From contig OZ244981.1 in the NCBI GenBank assembly GCA_965223085.1, positions 1,736,001 through 1,800,000 of the forward strand: a stretch of DNA of 64,000 nucleotides. The letters run 5' to 3'. Below are positions 17,100-25,298 of this stretch, piece after piece. Position 1 is the first letter of the stretch, and each line of letters opens with the position of its first letter. Position numbers and translations under genes: made by a program. This stretch comes from CBDCVO01 sp965223085. Lineage in GTDB: Bacteria; Pseudomonadota; Gammaproteobacteria; Ga0077536. Under the pieces are notes generated by a model. It had not been told where the DNA came from. It searched no databases and saw nothing but the letters and a program-made list of their open reading frames with translations.

Positions 17100-17238
17100 A
17101 ATTAAATTATCGCGATGCTGGGTGGAAAAAGTAGTTCGTTGTTGTGTGTCTCTCGTTTAGACTCACTAAACCACGCTTGCGCCATGATAGGCGCGTTTCG
17201 GGCCCATCTGGCCAAGTCAGGGCGCGAGAGAAATTATT

Positions 17239-18348
17239 ATGCCGAGAATCGACGGATCAGTACTGCTCGTAGGTAGCGTGTCCACGAAGGACGCGGAAGA
17301 GGCCATGCGGTTTTGTGCCGCAGCGCTCGGTGAACGCCTAAGCCTGTTGTCGGACGGTGAGACAGGATTTCGAAGAATTTGGATAAATTTTCTCGCCTAC
17401 ACGACATATCGCGTCAACGACGCGCTCGAAACCGTTAATCAACCCGAGCCTGTTGATCCCAGTAAGCCAGACGAATGGCGCAAACCTGGCGATGACTGGA
17501 TACCAAAGGGCTATCACGATCATTGGTTATTCAAGGGCGTCCCGGGCAAGAAAATTCATTTCGAAAAACTGGGGTATGCAGAACACGCGATCGCTTCGTA
17601 TCAGATTTTTAAACGCTTGCGTGATGAAGGGCTGACTACTGCAGCGCAGCGATTTATGGTCGCAATGCCGATGGCGGAGTCGGCGGTGAGACCGTTCGTG
17701 GGAATGCATTCGACCGCAGCGGCAGATTATGAGGCGATGACGGCAGCTTACACCGAAGCGATGGCGCGTGAAATCCTAACGATGTTGCAACACATTCCTT
17801 CCTACGACCTGGCTATTCAGTGGGATGTGTGCATGGAAGTTTTGGCGCTCGCTGGTGGCGACGGCCCCTCGACTTTGTTTCCTTGGCGGTTAGCCGCAAC
17901 GCCTATGGATCGCTGTCTGTCCGCAGTAAGTGAATTTTCCTCCCTGGTCCCAGACGACGTTGCCCTGGGTTTGCATCTATGTTACGGCGATCTCGGGCAT
18001 CGCCACTTTATCGAGCCGCAAGATTTATCGATAGTAACTCGCCTCGCGAACGAATCCACTACCGCGATCGCGCGGACGCTCGACTTTTGCCATATTCCCG
18101 TTCCCAAAGACCGCGCGGACGATGCTTATTTCGAACCGTTACGGGATTGGCCGAGCGCAGCCGGCAAGCTTTATTTGGGCTTAGTACATCATACGGACGG
18201 CGTTGAAGGCAGCGCTGCCAGATTGGCTACAGCCAAACGTCATATCGACGGTTTCGGTATCGCAACGGAATGTGGTTTCGGACGGCGTCCGCAAGATACG
18301 ATGCCGGCGTTAATGAACATTCATCGTGCCCTTGCCGACATGCTGTGA
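17239..18348 (+). CDS. MetE/UROD-like superfamily protein of unknown reaction
   Basis: The 369-residue protein looks like a TIM barrel of the cobalamin-independent methionine synthase / uroporphyrinogen decarboxylase superfamily. It opens with an SLLSDGETGFRR segment, has CYGDLGHRH in the middle (a Cys-Gly-Asp turn where MetE carries HxCxG zinc ligands) and closes with LGLVHHTDGVEGS and ATECGFGRR, the last matching the ECG motif of zinc-binding MetE-like enzymes. These could supply His/Cys ligands for a metal that activates a thiol acceptor. It is shorter than MetE and lacks the N-terminal repeat half. Function unknown; a C1 or alkyl transfer to a thiol is an inference. The gene stands alone. 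Confidence 0.6.
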   Translation: MPRIDGSVLLVGSVSTKDAEEAMRFCAAALGERLSLLSDGETGFRRIWINFLAYTTYRVNDALETVNQPEPVDPSKPDEWRKPGDDWIPKGYHDHWLFKGVPGKKIHFEKLGYAEHAIASYQIFKRLRDEGLTTAAQRFMVAMPMAESAVRPFVGMHSTAAADYEAMTAAYTEAMAREILTMLQHIPSYDLAIQWDVCMEVLALAGGDGPSTLFPWRLAATPMDRCLSAVSEFSSLVPDDVALGLHLCYGDLGHRHFIEPQDLSIVTRLANESTTAIARTLDFCHIPVPKDRADDAYFEPLRDWPSAAGKLYLGLVHHTDGVEGSAARLATAKRHIDGFGIATECGFGRRPQDTMPALMNIHRALADML

Positions 18349-18681
18349 TGTAGCGAGGGTTGATGTTTGCATCGCCACGGTAATGAACAAGCGCGATCCC
18401 CGGTGGATGATGACCTACATCATCTCTATCCGAGCGCACCGATCTTTGCTTGCACGCCCGTGTGGCTTATCTGCAGCTTCGCAAGTGCAGGCCGTACTTT
18501 GAATCGTCGTGGCCCGGCGCTACCGGGATCCACGTACGGACACACCGTCATGGGTGTCGATGTTAGGTTAATGGGAATGGCTCGAAATAATGACATCGAT
18601 GCTTGCTACGCGTGGATCGATGTCGAGCTCGTCGCGATTGTGCAACACATATGTCGCGCATGCCATGAAAAGAAGTTGTGG
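18349..18681. other. Gene-free stretch downstream of selC
   Basis: No frame resembles a protein. The stretch lies between the 3' end of the MetE-like gene and the 3' end of the tRNA-Sec gene and may hold the terminator of the sel operon, but no hairpin with a T tract is visible on the minus strand. Confidence 0.4.
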
Positions 18682-18777
18682 TGGCGGAAGCGGTAGGAGT
18701 CGAACCCACCAGACGCGCGTTGGACGCATCTCACCGGATTTGAAGTCCGGGCGCCCCACCGGGGGCGACGCGCTTCC
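18682..18777 (-). tRNA. selC: tRNA-Sec (anticodon UCA)
   Basis: The minus strand reads as a 96-nt tRNA with CCA encoded. It has a 5' GGAAGCG acceptor strand, D-stem GCCCC/GGGGC, an anticodon arm CCGGA-CTTCAAA-TCCGG with UCA at 18741-18743, a long variable arm (AGATGCG/CGCGTCT) and a T-arm with TTCGACT. The long variable arm, extended D-stem and UCA anticodon are specific to selenocysteine tRNA. The T-stem plus acceptor 3' strand appears to be 12 bases (7+5), whereas E. coli tRNA-Sec has 13 (8+5). The gene follows selA, selB and the GST gene on the same strand. Confidence 0.96.
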
Positions 18778-18950
18778 GTATATGATGGTAGCAATAATCT
18801 AGGAGCGGTATCTTAGTTTTACTTGGTAGCATGCAATCATTTGATTTAAATATTGTTTTTCGGTCACGACTGCCAGCCTCCGGACGCGGCGCTTAGGCCT
18901 AGGGGACGGGGCCGCGTCGCGTTAAGGCGTGCTAATTCGATCTTCCGCCG

Positions 18951-19952
18951 TCAAAAATATCGTGCGCAACCGCTACTCGTGAGCAGTAGTGATAATTGGG
19001 CACGCGCCGGATCAGGTAAACGTTTGTAGCAATGCAACAAATACTCGTAGCACTTTTTCTGGTAGCGGTAGGGTTCTTGCTGGAAGCGTTGAGCGTCGAT
19101 CTCGAGGCTCAGCATGGCGTCGCCGTGCTCGATCGCGACACGGTTGGCGTGCAAGAACGGCAAATAGTGTTTGCCGGCGAGATGGCATAATTTCGTGACG
19201 ACGGCCGGCGGTTTGGTAACATCAAAATCCCATTGACCGTCGACACCGGAGGTATCGTCGAGACGCCGCACCCAATGCAGTGTGCGTGGTGCTTTGCTCA
19301 TCAGAATTGCCATAGGCGTGGGATCGCGTGCGAGGGTCGCGAGCTGCCCATAAAGGGCGAAATCAGCGAGTGATGGCCGGGTACCAAACAGGAATCGATC
19401 GGTCGCGACGAAATCTTCGAGTATGCCGATTAACTGCACGAAGAATGATTCTAGTAGTGGGGCGTTTTGCGGTGTACACCCCACCATTGGCATGCGCGAT
19501 ATCTGTCGCTTCATGAACGCCTCGGCTTTGTGCGCGAGTTCATCATGCGCTAAATGTGGGTGGGCATCATCCATGACCCACGTTGCGCCGCTTTTTTGAT
19601 CGCGCGCATTGCCGAAACGATAGTGAAACAAGCTCTTCGACAACCATTCGTCGGCCAGATCTTCAATCAAGTCGCACAAAAAGCGTGCCGCGGGATCGGG
19701 CGGGAGCACCGATCGTGCTTCGGGGTGACGTAATTCGAGTTCGCGAATAATCGGCGTACTGTCGGTGTAGTACTCGCCGTCCAAGAATTGCACGACGGGC
19801 ATGATCAGGGGGCGTACCTTGGCCGTCTCGGCGTAGAATTGCGGCATGCGTGCGACCCATAGATGTGGTAGTCGTCGGTAGCGCATCACGGCGCGAACTT
19901 TGACTGCATAGGGTGAGGATTCAATGCCGATGACGCGATAAAATTTGTTCAT
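18951..19952 (-). CDS. Glutathione S-transferase family protein coupled to selB
   Basis: A 333-residue protein with an N-terminal glutaredoxin-like GST domain (YRVIGIESSPYAVKVRAVMR, then VVQFLDGEYYTDSTPIIREL) and a long alpha-helical C-terminal part (LFGTRPSLADFALYGQL is the GST C-domain motif). The tail (EQEPYRYQ-like segment ending SSGC) recurs in large GST-family proteins. Its ATG overlaps the selB stop codon by four bases (ATGA), so it is translationally coupled and in the sel operon. GST genes next to selA/selB are a known arrangement (yibF beside selAB in E. coli). Inference: handling of glutathione-bound selenium or oxidative by-products. No direct evidence of its substrate. Confidence 0.85.
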   Translation of the reverse strand: MNKFYRVIGIESSPYAVKVRAVMRYRRLPHLWVARMPQFYAETAKVRPLIMPVVQFLDGEYYTDSTPIIRELELRHPEARSVLPPDPAARFLCDLIEDLADEWLSKSLFHYRFGNARDQKSGATWVMDDAHPHLAHDELAHKAEAFMKRQISRMPMVGCTPQNAPLLESFFVQLIGILEDFVATDRFLFGTRPSLADFALYGQLATLARDPTPMAILMSKAPRTLHWVRRLDDTSGVDGQWDFDVTKPPAVVTKLCHLAGKHYLPFLHANRVAIEHGDAMLSLEIDAQRFQQEPYRYQKKCYEYLLHCYKRLPDPARAQLSLLLTSSGCARYF

Positions 19953-21871
19953 GACTTCAACACCACCTCAGCGGGTTTCAGCAGCCGTCGTGTTTGGCCA
20001 TTTCGGTAGGTAAAGCCGATACGGTCGAAGTATTCAAGGATTTCAATCGCAGCATTGCGACCAATACCGGCCTTGTTTTTGTATTCCGCCGCACTGAAGT
20101 TTTGTGCAGCATTGTGCTCTGCGGCACGCTCAGCGACACGCGCGAGTTCACCGATAGTCACCGGTAGGAAAAATCGCGTCTCGCTCACTCGAATAAGTTG
20201 CCCTTCACTCGCACAGCGTTGCATAAAATCGACGAGCCTGTCGAAGTTTAAATCGAGCTGTTTCGCAACATCGCGTACCACCGGTACTTTAGGCGCGGAG
20301 TCCAGCAGTAGCTTTTCAAGGCGTTGCCACAAGGCTTCATCTGCAGGTCGCCGCGTCGCGCGGTGGTGTGGTAGACGTAGCGCAGTGCCATCTGAGACGA
20401 GCGCTCCGTTGGCAAGCATCTCGGTGACTAAGGCGGTAAATATATCAGGCGGTAGCCGTTCGCTGAGCATGTGTTTAAGTTCGTTTTCTCGTGCCCCGAC
20501 GCGGTCCGAATTGGCTCCGTGCCACTGCGCAAGCCCCGCACGAAGCAGACCTTGTAGTGTCGTCCATCGTTCGGGACTGAAAGCGCGTTGTCCACGACGC
20601 GTCTCAACCACCTCGGTGGGCGCGCCGTTTAACAAAGCGGTGCGCGCGTGCTTATCCAAATTCCAACTTTGCGCAAAACGATCGATGTCCACGCCGAGCG
20701 GCGTTTGGTTTAGCATAGTGGACAGCGCGTGCTCTGGTTCATCGGTGTCGAGCGCCTGCAATTGCGCGAGGCGTTCGGGGCGATGAGCGCCACGCGTAGG
20801 AGGCAAGGGATCGAGTATTACACCACCACCGATCGTTCGTTGCGCGGCTTGATCGCGAATAATGACCCGGTCGTAGTGCACCCCGTGCACGGGACGATCT
20901 AAACTGAGTTGAATTAGACCCGACTCGCCGGGTGCTATCGTGGCTTCACCGAGAACTACCATGCGACCCGTGACATCGATCGCACCGATGTGGACATGTA
21001 CTGACGCGCGTTTGGTGAGGGGGCGGATCTCGGTCGCCAAAACATTGACGCGTACGTCTAGGCGGGTAGTACAAAAACACACACCGGGTGCCACGATCCA
21101 GTCCCCGCGGTGAATGTCGTCACCACGTAGATCGATGCCCGCTATGTTTAGTGCGCAGCGCTGGCCGCTTTGAGCTTCGTGGGCTTCGCAGTCGTGAACA
21201 CGTATGCCGCGCACGCGCACCGCCGTGCTGGTTGAGGCGAGCTGCAGTTGCTCGCCGACTTGGGTACGTCCCGAGAACACCGTTCCGGTTACCACCCGCC
21301 CGACGCCTGGCAAGACAAAATTGCGATCGATCGCAAGGCGAAAAAACCCGTCGCTACGGCGTACCCTTAAACGACGCGCTATCGCGAGAAGCGCGTCTTT
21401 TACCTCTGCGATTCCCGTTCCTACGAGACTCGACGTCGTGAGGATTGGCAGTTCCTTGAGGTGGGTTCTTGCCAGCAGCGTTTCAATCTCGCGTTGCACC
21501 GTAGTTACCCGCGCTGCATCCACGCGATCAATTTTCGTAATGGCGACGACACCCCGCTCGATGCCTAATAGATCCAGGATCGCGAGATGTTCTCGCGTCT
21601 GCGGCATTACCCCATCGTCCGCGGCGACAACCAATAATAGACAATCGATCCCGCAAACGCCGGCCAGCATATTATGGATAAAACGCTCGTGGCCGGGCAC
21701 ATCGACAAAACCCGTTTGCCGACCATCTCCGAGATCCAAATAGGCAAAGCCCGGTTCAATGGTGAGGCCGCGACGTTTCTCTTCGGGGAGGCGATCGGTA
21801 TCGACGCCTGTGAGCGCTTTAATGAGCAGCGTTTTGCCGTGATCGACGTGGCCGGCGGTGGCGACGATCAT
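19949..21871 (-). CDS. selB: Selenocysteine-specific elongation factor SelB
   Basis: SelB delivers Sec-tRNA-Sec to the ribosome at UGA codons marked by a SECIS hairpin. The 640-residue length fits the family. The GTPase has GHVDHGKT (residues 7-14), DVPGHERF and TKID, followed by beta-barrel domains and C-terminal winged-helix repeats that bind SECIS RNA (for example KAGIGRNAAIEILEYFDRIG near the end). The frame is open for seven more codons upstream, but those would read into a dispersed repeat arm; starting at MIVATAGHVDHGK matches the family. The gene follows selA after a repeat-filled 259-bp gap and its stop overlaps the start of the GST gene. Confidence 0.97.
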   Translation of the reverse strand: MIVATAGHVDHGKTLLIKALTGVDTDRLPEEKRRGLTIEPGFAYLDLGDGRQTGFVDVPGHERFIHNMLAGVCGIDCLLLVVAADDGVMPQTREHLAILDLLGIERGVVAITKIDRVDAARVTTVQREIETLLARTHLKELPILTTSSLVGTGIAEVKDALLAIARRLRVRRSDGFFRLAIDRNFVLPGVGRVVTGTVFSGRTQVGEQLQLASTSTAVRVRGIRVHDCEAHEAQSGQRCALNIAGIDLRGDDIHRGDWIVAPGVCFCTTRLDVRVNVLATEIRPLTKRASVHVHIGAIDVTGRMVVLGEATIAPGESGLIQLSLDRPVHGVHYDRVIIRDQAAQRTIGGGVILDPLPPTRGAHRPERLAQLQALDTDEPEHALSTMLNQTPLGVDIDRFAQSWNLDKHARTALLNGAPTEVVETRRGQRAFSPERWTTLQGLLRAGLAQWHGANSDRVGARENELKHMLSERLPPDIFTALVTEMLANGALVSDGTALRLPHHRATRRPADEALWQRLEKLLLDSAPKVPVVRDVAKQLDLNFDRLVDFMQRCASEGQLIRVSETRFFLPVTIGELARVAERAAEHNAAQNFSAAEYKNKAGIGRNAAIEILEYFDRIGFTYRNGQTRRLLKPAEVVLKS

Positions 21872-21880
21872 GGTGCAGCC

Positions 21881-22134
21881 CGGATATTGCACGCGGCGCT
21901 CACGGCGCAGGTGCCGATAAGTGGAGAGCGGTAGTGTCGTCTGCTGGCGATCGTGTACACCTTATTCAAGTAGTACCGCACCGGTTCGCTACCGCGGCCC
22001 TGACTGGGTCAGATCCGCCTGCACTTGAGCTTCGTCCTCCGCGTAGCGACGGCTACGCGTCGGGCTCCAGCTCGGCGCCCAGACGGATCTTTCCTGCGTC
22101 ATCATCCGCGGTCCTCGTACAATATCCGGGCTAG
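21881..22134. repeat. Dispersed palindromic repeat, copy B, filling the selA-selB gap
   Basis: The main body (22015-22134) holds a short hairpin (GCGTAGC, GACG, GCTACGC) and the family core GGCGCCCAGACGGATCTTTC, CTGCGTCATCATCCGCGGTC, ending CAATATCCGGGCTAG. A matching outer arm CCGGATATTGCACG sits at 21880-21893, immediately before the selB start. The final CTA of the element is the selA stop codon (TAG read on the minus strand). The approximately 120 bp between the two parts has no recognised homology. Confidence 0.75.
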
Positions 22135-23558
22135 CCGATTTGCTTATTATCAGCATTTAGTGCCGGTAATTGGGTCAGAAAATCTTCGTCGTCTTCCAAA
22201 CAGCGTAGATCGAAGATCAAGCTGTCATTTTCAATCCGACCGATGACGGGCTTAGGCAATCCGCGAAAAGCATTCGCGAGTTTCTCAATCGCACGTCCTC
22301 GTCCGCGTACCTTGGCGGCTCTGATCGCAAGCCCACAGCTCGGCAGCGTGGCGACCGGTAAGGCGCCGCTGCCGATTTGGCTGGCGCAGTCTATGATGTT
22401 TACTTCCCAAGCCTTACCTAGTCTCGCCTCTAGGATCGGGGCCAGGGCCTGTGCTTTGTTCGCGATGTTCATAAGCGACCGCGACAACAGCCGTAGTGTG
22501 GGTAATCGTTGCGCCAACCGATCCGGATCGCGATATAGTTTCAAGACAGCTTCTAGCGCTGCCAAGGTAAGCTTATCGACCCGCAAAGCGCGTTTCAATG
22601 GATTGCGATTGAGGCGTTTAATCATTTCGATATCGCCCGCGATAATGCCGGCTTGGGGCCCGCCGAGGAGTTTATCGCCGCTGAACGTCACCAGATCAAC
22701 ATTCTGCGCGAGCGTTTCAGTAACCGTGGGTTCGTGGGCAAGGCCGTAACGTTCTAAATCTACTAGCGTGCCAGAACCAAGGTCGACCGCCAGCGGTAGT
22801 TTGTGGCTTCGGGCCAATGTCGCGAGCTCGCGTTCTGTGACGGCCGCGGTAAAGCCGTTGATGGCGTAATTGCTGGTATGTATTTTCATCAGCATGCCAG
22901 TGCGTGCGTTGATCGCATCAGCGTAGTCGCTCAAATGAGTCCGGTTGGTGGTGCCGACTTCGTGCAGTTTGGTTCCAGCACGGCTCATGACCTCGGGGAT
23001 CCGAAACGAGCCACCGATTTCAACGAGTTCGCCGCGCGAGACGAGGACTTCCTTACGGCGGGCCAAAGTGTTTAGCACCAGCAGAACGGCCGCAGCGTTA
23101 TTGTTGACAACGGTCGCGGCGGCGGCACCGGTGAGCTGACGGATCAATGCCGTGACCGATGTGTCGCGTTGTCCACGCCGGCCATTATCGAGATCATACT
23201 CCAAGTTCGTTGGTTCGCGCGCGACAGCAGTGAGTGCCTCTAGTGCTATCTCCGGGAGCAATGCGCGCCCTAAATTGGTGTGCAACACCGTGCCGGTGAG
23301 GTTAAATACTGCGCGCAACGCCGCTTTGTCGGTTGCGGCTAGGCGTGTTTTCGCTTGTGCCAGAATCGACATTGGGGTGGTGGCAATGGTGTCATTCGTG
23401 TTGTTCGTCAAGCGCGTTCTCGACGTCGTCACAATTTCCCGCAGACAAGCGGTTAGCGCTGCTCTACCGTAAGTCTCGATCAGTTCATTCGCGGCGCTAT
23501 GTTTCAGTAGCGCATCGATTGCTGGAAGTCGGCGGAGGGCAATATTTTGGTCGGCCAT
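22131..23558 (-). CDS. selA: L-seryl-tRNA(Sec) selenium transferase SelA
   Basis: PLP enzyme that converts Ser-tRNA-Sec to Sec-tRNA-Sec using selenophosphate from SelD. It has 475 residues, close to the usual 460-465, with the N-terminal tRNA-binding domain (LPAIDALLKHS), VFNLTGTVLHTNLGRALLP, the VNNNAAAVLLVLNTLA segment and the PLP lysine in SGDKLLGGPQAG (Lys296). The ATG follows a 60-bp gap after the rhodanese gene. Downstream are selB, GST and selC on the same strand. The stop codon lies inside repeat copy B, so the last codon context was set by that element. Confidence 0.97.
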   Translation of the reverse strand: MADQNIALRRLPAIDALLKHSAANELIETYGRAALTACLREIVTTSRTRLTNNTNDTIATTPMSILAQAKTRLAATDKAALRAVFNLTGTVLHTNLGRALLPEIALEALTAVAREPTNLEYDLDNGRRGQRDTSVTALIRQLTGAAAATVVNNNAAAVLLVLNTLARRKEVLVSRGELVEIGGSFRIPEVMSRAGTKLHEVGTTNRTHLSDYADAINARTGMLMKIHTSNYAINGFTAAVTERELATLARSHKLPLAVDLGSGTLVDLERYGLAHEPTVTETLAQNVDLVTFSGDKLLGGPQAGIIAGDIEMIKRLNRNPLKRALRVDKLTLAALEAVLKLYRDPDRLAQRLPTLRLLSRSLMNIANKAQALAPILEARLGKAWEVNIIDCASQIGSGALPVATLPSCGLAIRAAKVRGRGRAIEKLANAFRGLPKPVIGRIENDSLIFDLRCLEDDEDFLTQLPALNADNKQIG

Positions 23559-23618
23559 CAGCGTTATAAACGCGCTTCAATCTGTACAGAGAAGCGGACA
23601 AATATGTTGCAAATATGA

Positions 23619-24047
23619 TTATCGCTTGGCATCGGCACGCACGGTTGCCGTTAGCAATGAAACATAACTCATACCACAGCGATTATTTCGACTAACAGGT
23701 AGCTGCGCAGCCTGCCAAGCGACGAGGCCACCGGCAGACCAATGAACGCGTTCATAGCCTGCAGACACGAGTTCCGCGGCCGCGCGCTGCGCTCGATCAT
23801 CGTCACAACCGCCCAGCACGACGTTGTCGGCTATTGAGCAATACATCGCAAGCACTGCGAGAAAACGTTTGTTTTCATGGCGCGCCTTAGTCCGGGGGTG
23901 AAAAAATTCAAACGGAACATTGATCACAGGGCCATGTGGATGCCCTTGGCAAAACTCAGCCACCGTGCGGACGTCGACATAGGTAATAGGTGTATCGCCG
24001 GCGAGCAAACGCCGGGTAGTTTCTGCGTCTAATACTTTAACTGCCAT
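23619..24047 (-). CDS. Rhodanese-like protein in the sel operon
   Basis: A 142-residue single rhodanese domain: ITYVDVRTVAEFCQGHPHG is the N-terminal CH2A-type motif and VVLGGCDDDRAQRAA the active-site loop, with a Cys in a loop one residue shorter than the usual CX4R. Rhodaneses move sulfane sulfur or selenium from donors to acceptors, and some supply selenium to SelD. Its position directly upstream of selA suggests selenium delivery (inference). The MAVKVLDAE start is preferred over a frame open 33 codons further up, because that extension overlaps the preceding small gene. The last 11 bases of that gene overlap its start, indicating coupled translation. Confidence 0.8.
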   Translation of the reverse strand: MAVKVLDAETTRRLLAGDTPITYVDVRTVAEFCQGHPHGPVINVPFEFFHPRTKARHENKRFLAVLAMYCSIADNVVLGGCDDDRAQRAAAELVSAGYERVHWSAGGLVAWQAAQLPVSRNNRCGMSYVSLLTATVRADAKR

Positions 24048-24318
24048 GTTCGTGCTTAATTGAAAAAGCTGCCGAGGCCTTGAATTCGCGCACCCGCGGT
24101 GGGATAACGCAACAGCGGGCGCGATCGTCATTGGCTGCTTGGCCATTCAGCAGATAGTCAATGACCTCGGCGTGACGCGATTCGCTCACCTGCTCACGAT
24201 GAAAATGCAAAATCGTGCCATCCGGTGCGAGCGCGAAAATACAATCCAATAGCCGTCGTGCGGGGATGCGGCCGTAGTCCGGGTGGGCAAGAATTTCGGT
24301 GTTTCTATGGCGGCTCAA
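24037..24318 (-). CDS. Small unknown protein at the head of the sel operon
   Basis: About 93 residues, without a recognised family. A segment GRIPARRLLDCIFALAPDGT is followed by HFHREQVSESRHAEVIDYL and an RCC pair, and the end overlaps the rhodanese start by 11 bases. The only start available at the front is a TTG, as no in-frame ATG or GTG is found before the protein-like segment, so the N-terminus is uncertain. The overlap and same strand suggest it belongs to the rhodanese-selA-selB-selC unit. It could be a real small protein of selenium metabolism or the remains of a larger gene. Confidence 0.45.
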   Translation of the reverse strand: MSRHRNTEILAHPDYGRIPARRLLDCIFALAPDGTILHFHREQVSESRHAEVIDYLLNGQAANDDRARCCVIPPRVREFKASAAFSIKHEHGS

Positions 24319-24454
24319 TGATGTATTTGTGTGGCTGCGGTACAGGCGATTTTATCGCAAGCCTTTGCGCGACGATATCGTGGCTTAAAATCTCAAGGAG
24401 TGGCGTCAATTAGTCAAATTGCCGCCTCGCGGAGTTTGTTGGACTTGGCGGGCC

Positions 24455-24475
24455 GTCACGCAACATCCGGGCTAA
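24455..24475 (-). repeat. Dispersed repeat, fragment E
   Basis: GTCACGCAACATCCGGGCTA matches the outer arm CTCACGCAATATCCGGACTA of copy C with few changes. It lies in the divergent gap between the sel operon and the AOR module, which argues that the open frame running through it upstream of the 4Fe-4S gene is not translated. Confidence 0.5.
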
Positions 24476-24507
24476 CGCTATTTGCCCGAATTTGCCGCGG
24501 TCTTTGC

Positions 24508-24536
24508 TTGACAGCGCTGCCGAGAGCGGATTTGAT
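24508..24536 (+). promoter_or_regulatory. Candidate sigma-70 promoter of the AOR module
   Basis: A perfect -35 hexamer TTGACA is followed after 17 bases by TTTGAT, four of six matches to a -10 box. Transcription would begin about 30 bases before the ATG at 24571. Confidence 0.35.
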
Positions 24537-24570
24537 GGACGCTCTTGTCACTGCCCGGCGCCACACCGCT

Positions 24571-25215
24571 ATGCCACAAAAGGAAATCACTAACGGGGTG
24601 GCAAGATTCGCGAGCGAGGAGAAGATCGCGAATGTCAGCCGCAAACTGCACGCGCTGCAGAATCAATGCACTGACTGCAACATTTGCGAAGTCGCTTGCT
24701 CATTGATTCACTCCCCCGAGGGAGAGGTGAATCCCTTATTATCGCGGCTCCGAATCGATCATGCACCGAGCGTGGCGACGAAAAACGCGCCGCACGGCCT
24801 GGGTTTTATCGCCGCGATTTGCCATCATTGTGGTAACCCCCCACCCTGTGCGGAGGTCTGTCCGACCGACGCGTTTTATTACGATCCCAAAACGATGGCG
24901 GCGATCATTGATCACGATCTCTGCATTCAATGCATGGAATGTGTGCCGGCTTGTCCGTTTGACGTTGTGTTTGTAGCATCCGATGGCGAACTTTTGAAAT
25001 GCGACTTGTGCGGCGGTGAACCCGCCTGCGTAAAAGCTTGTTCTACGCGACCAGAATTGCTTAATGAGGGTAAACAATACGATCGCTTGCCGGTTTTGTT
25101 CTACGAAAACAACGCAGCGTTTCGAAAGATTGTTCGCAAGAAACCCGACGTGCGTGACGAAGTAGGCATGATGGAAGCCATGTTAGAACGCGGGGAAATT
25201 AGCAGTGGTGCATAG
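24571..25215 (+). CDS. 4Fe-4S ferredoxin-type electron-transfer subunit of the AOR
   Basis: A 214-residue iron-sulfur protein with four cysteine clusters in order: CTDCNICEVAC, CHHCGNPPPCAEVCP, CIQCMECVPACP and CDLCGGEPACVKAC. This spacing is that of four-cluster subunits that partner molybdenum or tungsten oxidoreductases (HycB/DmsB/YdhY type). It is cytoplasmic, with no signal peptide or twin-Arg motif. The AOR gene follows after 83 bp on the same strand, so it is the likely electron acceptor subunit. The frame is open back to 24331, but the ATG at 24571 (MPQKEITNG) is preferred because the extension crosses a repeat fragment. A GTG at 24598 is an alternative. Confidence 0.85.
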   Translation: MPQKEITNGVARFASEEKIANVSRKLHALQNQCTDCNICEVACSLIHSPEGEVNPLLSRLRIDHAPSVATKNAPHGLGFIAAICHHCGNPPPCAEVCPTDAFYYDPKTMAAIIDHDLCIQCMECVPACPFDVVFVASDGELLKCDLCGGEPACVKACSTRPELLNEGKQYDRLPVLFYENNAAFRKIVRKKPDVRDEVGMMEAMLERGEISSGA

Positions 25216-25298
25216 CGGTCATGATAAAAGCCCAACTCGGTGACGCCGCTGAGTGAATAGCGCAACAATCGCATTCGTAATAACTGAGGAAACTCGAG

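Noticed and set aside
21872..21892. Extension of SelB by seven residues (MQYPGCT)
   Set aside because: These codons come from the repeat arm CCGGATATTGCACG; the family starts at MIVATAGHVDHGK.
24331..24570. N-terminal extension of the 4Fe-4S gene starting at a GTG
   Set aside because: The extension crosses a repeat fragment, overlaps the possible sel operon promoter region, and looks unlike any iron-sulfur protein leader.
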